Shown in pieces: positions 58,731 to 60,310 of a stretch of DNA of 60,310 nucleotides. This stretch comes from an uncultured Actinomycetes bacterium. GTDB taxonomy: Bacteria; Actinomycetota; Actinomycetes; Mycobacteriales; Mycobacteriaceae. Position numbers and translations under genes: made by a program. The stretch lies in the NCBI GenBank assembly GCA_903877095.1, contig CAIRCP010000173.1:1-60310 (forward strand). The letters are read 5' to 3'. How positions within the stretch are numbered: the first letter of the stretch is position 1; the number at the start of each line of letters is the position of its first letter. The notes under the pieces are model-generated. The model saw only the letters and a program-made list of their open reading frames with translations. It did not search any database and had not been told where the DNA came from.

Positions 58731-58737
58731 CAAGCGC

Positions 58738-59280
58738 ATGGGAGGGACCCAGACGGGGCGGACTACCAGTGGTATGCCAGGACTGGGTTACGACGAACAA
58801 CGCGCCTGGGAAAACTTCCTCGATGCGGCGCTGCGTATTTACGGCTCGCTGAACCGCACGCTGTCTGAGTCGCACAAGTTGAGCCTCGTCGACGTGCGAC
58901 TGCTGGAGATTCTGGACAAGTCTCAGAACGGATCGGCCCGCATGGGCGATCTCGCCGAGCAACTGCTGTCTCTGCCCAGTCGGGTGACCCGGCAGATCCG
59001 GCGGCTGGAGGAGGCGGGCCTGGTGCGGCGGGAGGCCAGCCCCGAAGACGGCCGCGGGGTGCTCGCCAGCATCACCCACCAGGGACGTGATGTGGTCTCC
59101 GTGGCGATGGTGACCTACAGCAATGCTGTCAGTGACCAGTTCCTCCGACCGCTGACCCGTCCGCAGATGGCGGCGATGGGCGAGAACTGCCGCCGCCTGA
59201 GCGCGGCGGCGAAGGCCAACGGCGCCAACGGCGCCAACGGCAAGGCCAACGGCGCCAACGGCAAGGTCAAGCTGAACTGA
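58738..59280 (+). CDS. MarR-family transcriptional regulator
   Basis: Winged-helix regulator of 180 residues. HTH and wing: LSLVDVRLLEILDKSQNGSA, MGDLAEQLLSLPSRVTRQIRRLEEAGLVRREASPEDGRG, LASITHQGRD. Dimerisation helices flank it. The C-terminus ends in a low-complexity tail (ANG/GKAN repeats) from short DNA repeats of AACGGCGCC. Start by the -10 box at 58725 and family length. Probable target is the divergent quinone oxidoreductase (inference from position). Confidence 0.9.
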   Translation: MGGTQTGRTTSGMPGLGYDEQRAWENFLDAALRIYGSLNRTLSESHKLSLVDVRLLEILDKSQNGSARMGDLAEQLLSLPSRVTRQIRRLEEAGLVRREASPEDGRGVLASITHQGRDVVSVAMVTYSNAVSDQFLRPLTRPQMAAMGENCRRLSAAAKANGANGANGKANGANGKVKLN

Positions 59281-59333
59281 GTCGCGCTACGCTTCTCCGC
59301 GGTGTCAGAGCGCCGCACGCTACGCTTGCCGGC

Positions 59334-59420
59334 GGTGGCGTGGCAGAGCGGCCTAATGCACTCGCCTTGAAAGCGAGAGACGGCTAACACCGTCCGGGGG
59401 TTCAAATCCCTCCGCCACCG
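59334..59420 (+). tRNA. tRNA-Ser (anticodon UGA)
   Basis: 87-nt tRNA with acceptor GGTGGCG/CGCCACC, D-arm region GCAGAGCGGCCTAATGC, anticodon stem CTCGC/GCGAG with loop CTTGAAA (anticodon TGA), long variable arm ACGGCTAACACCGT and T-arm GGGGGTTCAAATCCCTC. CCA is not encoded. Its 3' end faces the integrase gene. Confidence 0.97.
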
Positions 59421-59564
59421 CAGCTCAGAGGCGTTTTCGGGTTCAGATTCGCCCCGCCGCCCGTAGCGGAATTGCCACAGATTGCCACAGTCGAAAGTCG
59501 AATCGCTCCGCGTGTCGTGACGGCTGGCCGTGTCCCGGGTCGAAAGCCGGGTGAGCTTTTCGTC

Positions 59565-60188
59565 ATGGCCCGCCTGCCCAGCTTCATCGCACGCCGCGAG
59601 ACGTCTCGTGGCGTGCGATACGAGGCACGGATCAACACGACGCTGTCGACCGGCAAGCGGCTCCAGCATCGGAAGCGCTTCGCTTCTCTCGACGCGGCGA
59701 AGGCCTGGCATTCGGCCACGGCCGCTGCACTGGCGGGCGGCACGTTCACCGAGCCGTCCTCCCTCACCGTCCACGCGGCCGTCGAGGCGTGGCTGGCCGC
59801 CAAGGCGGCGCGGGTGAAACCGACGACCGCCGAGGCGTACACCGCGGCGTTACGGCCCGTCGTCGACGCCTACGGCGACGTGCCGGTGCAGCGCATCACC
59901 AAGGCCGACGTCGAGGCCTTGGTGACAGCGCTGCGCGAAGGCACCACCGAGCGCGGTGTCTGGAAGCGGACATCAATCAATCCCATGCTGGCTCGGTGGC
60001 GTTCAGTGTGGGCGGACCTGCACGCCCAAGGCGTGTTGTCCCGCAACGTCGTGGCATTGGTCGAGCCGTTACGAAAGCCGAGTGGGGAACCGGCGATGAA
60101 GATCGATGATTCGCTGTCGGAGGACGAAGTTGAAATCCTCTGCGCGGGCCATTCCGGCGGCCGGCGTGAGGCTGACGGCGCTCATTGA
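59565..60188 (+). pseudogene. Tyrosine-recombinase integrase, 3'-truncated
   Basis: Phage- or island-type integrase starting 145 bases after tRNA-Ser. The AP2-like arm-binding region (SFIARRETSRGVRYEARINTT, RFASLDAAKAWHSATAAA) and the SAM-like core-binding domain (VHAAVEAWLAAKAARVKPTT, RWRSVWADLHAQGVLSRNV) are intact. The frame ends at 60188 after EVEILCAGHSGGRR, just as the catalytic domain (R...HxxR...Y) should begin. With 207 residues against about 370-400 it cannot recombine. The sequence after the stop is unlike an integrase and looks like another element. Confidence 0.85.
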
Positions 60189-60310
60189 AACTGCTCAGTT
60201 CTGCTCATCGAAAGTGCTCACTGTGTGGCTCCGCCATTGAGGGCGGGCCTTCCTCGATGCTGGTGGTCCCTTATAACCATCCAGCAAATTTTCGAGGAGG
60301 GCCCGCTTTC
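60186..60310 (+). mobile_element. Edge of a probable insertion element in the integrase gene
   Basis: Integrase coding stops abruptly here. TGCTCA occurs three times in 29 bases (60192, 60202, 60215), recalling repeated terminal sequences of IS21-type elements. Then a long inverted repeat: GCGGGCCTTCCTCGA (60243-60257) pairs with TCGAGGAGGGCCCGC (60292-60306), with an inner TGCTGG/CCAGCA pair. No transposase frame is visible before the window ends, so the family is a guess. Confidence 0.35.

Overview
The window reads as chromosomal DNA from a mycobacterium (Mycobacteriaceae; GC-rich, many GTG starts, several apparently leaderless genes). It carries the arabinogalactan and mycolic-acid cell-wall locus that corresponds to M. 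tuberculosis Rv3777-Rv3811, attached on the left to the tail of an ESX-2 type VII secretion locus. Presence of ESX-2 together with a PTS sugar permease fits a non-tuberculous mycobacterium; the species cannot be named from the sequence alone. Protein identities come from recognising the translated families, with no database search.

Layout. 1-4.6 kb: 5'-broken mycP2, then eccE2 and eccA2 (ESX-2), ending in three 55-bp tandem repeats. 4.8-7.5 kb: secreted PGRP-type amidase and the exported repetitive protein Erp, both on the minus strand. 7.8-9.6 kb: a foreign-looking phage- or polysaccharide-lyase-like gene and a 118-bp cloverleaf-shaped palindrome, inserted where Erp and Glf are neighbours in M. 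tuberculosis. 9.7-19.1 kb (+): glf, glfT2, PAP2 phosphatase, ubiA, aftB, an MPT51/FbpD homologue, a DUF732-like lipoprotein and the Rv3802c cutinase-like hydrolase; fbpA (Ag85A) is missing from its usual place. 19.4-28.3 kb (+): fadD32-pks13-accD4, the mycolic-acid condensation operon, with a good promoter at 19160-19188. 28.3-33.3 kb: accessory genes (SCO6745-like protein, Ser/Thr kinase, fused PTS EIIBCA permease, TetR regulator). 33.4-48.3 kb (-): gtrA-like gene, dprE1, dprE2, aftA, embC, embA, embB and a small membrane protein, all in one direction. 48.3-51.5 kb: HD-domain protein, FMN split-barrel protein, an unknown exported protein and the remnant of a lost paralogue. 51.6-56.4 kb (-): DUF6541-type membrane protein, a wrecked bpa/pafE gene, wzt, glfT1, wzm. 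56.5-59.3 kb: class V aminotransferase-like protein, quinone oxidoreductase and a divergent MarR regulator. 59.3 kb to the end: tRNA-Ser(UGA), a truncated integrase and the edge of a probable second mobile element.

How the genes work together. UbiA, the PAP2 phosphatase, DprE1 and DprE2 make decaprenyl-phosphoryl-arabinose. AftA, EmbA/B/C and AftB use it to build arabinan. Glf makes UDP-galactofuranose for GlfT1 and GlfT2, and Wzm/Wzt is thought to export the lipid-linked galactan. FadD32, AccD4 and Pks13 build mycolic acids, which Ag85-type proteins attach to arabinan.

Most notable: a doubly deleted bpa (bacterial proteasome activator) gene; an MPT51-like protein with serine at the mycolyltransferase nucleophile position; the accessory PTS/kinase block inside the cell-wall locus; the orphan lyase gene with its palindrome; a paralogue remnant at 51.4 kb; and short tandem duplications in many genes, including a duplicated glfT1 start. 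I did not find a clearly new multi-gene system; most of the window is a well-known cell-wall locus with local rearrangements.
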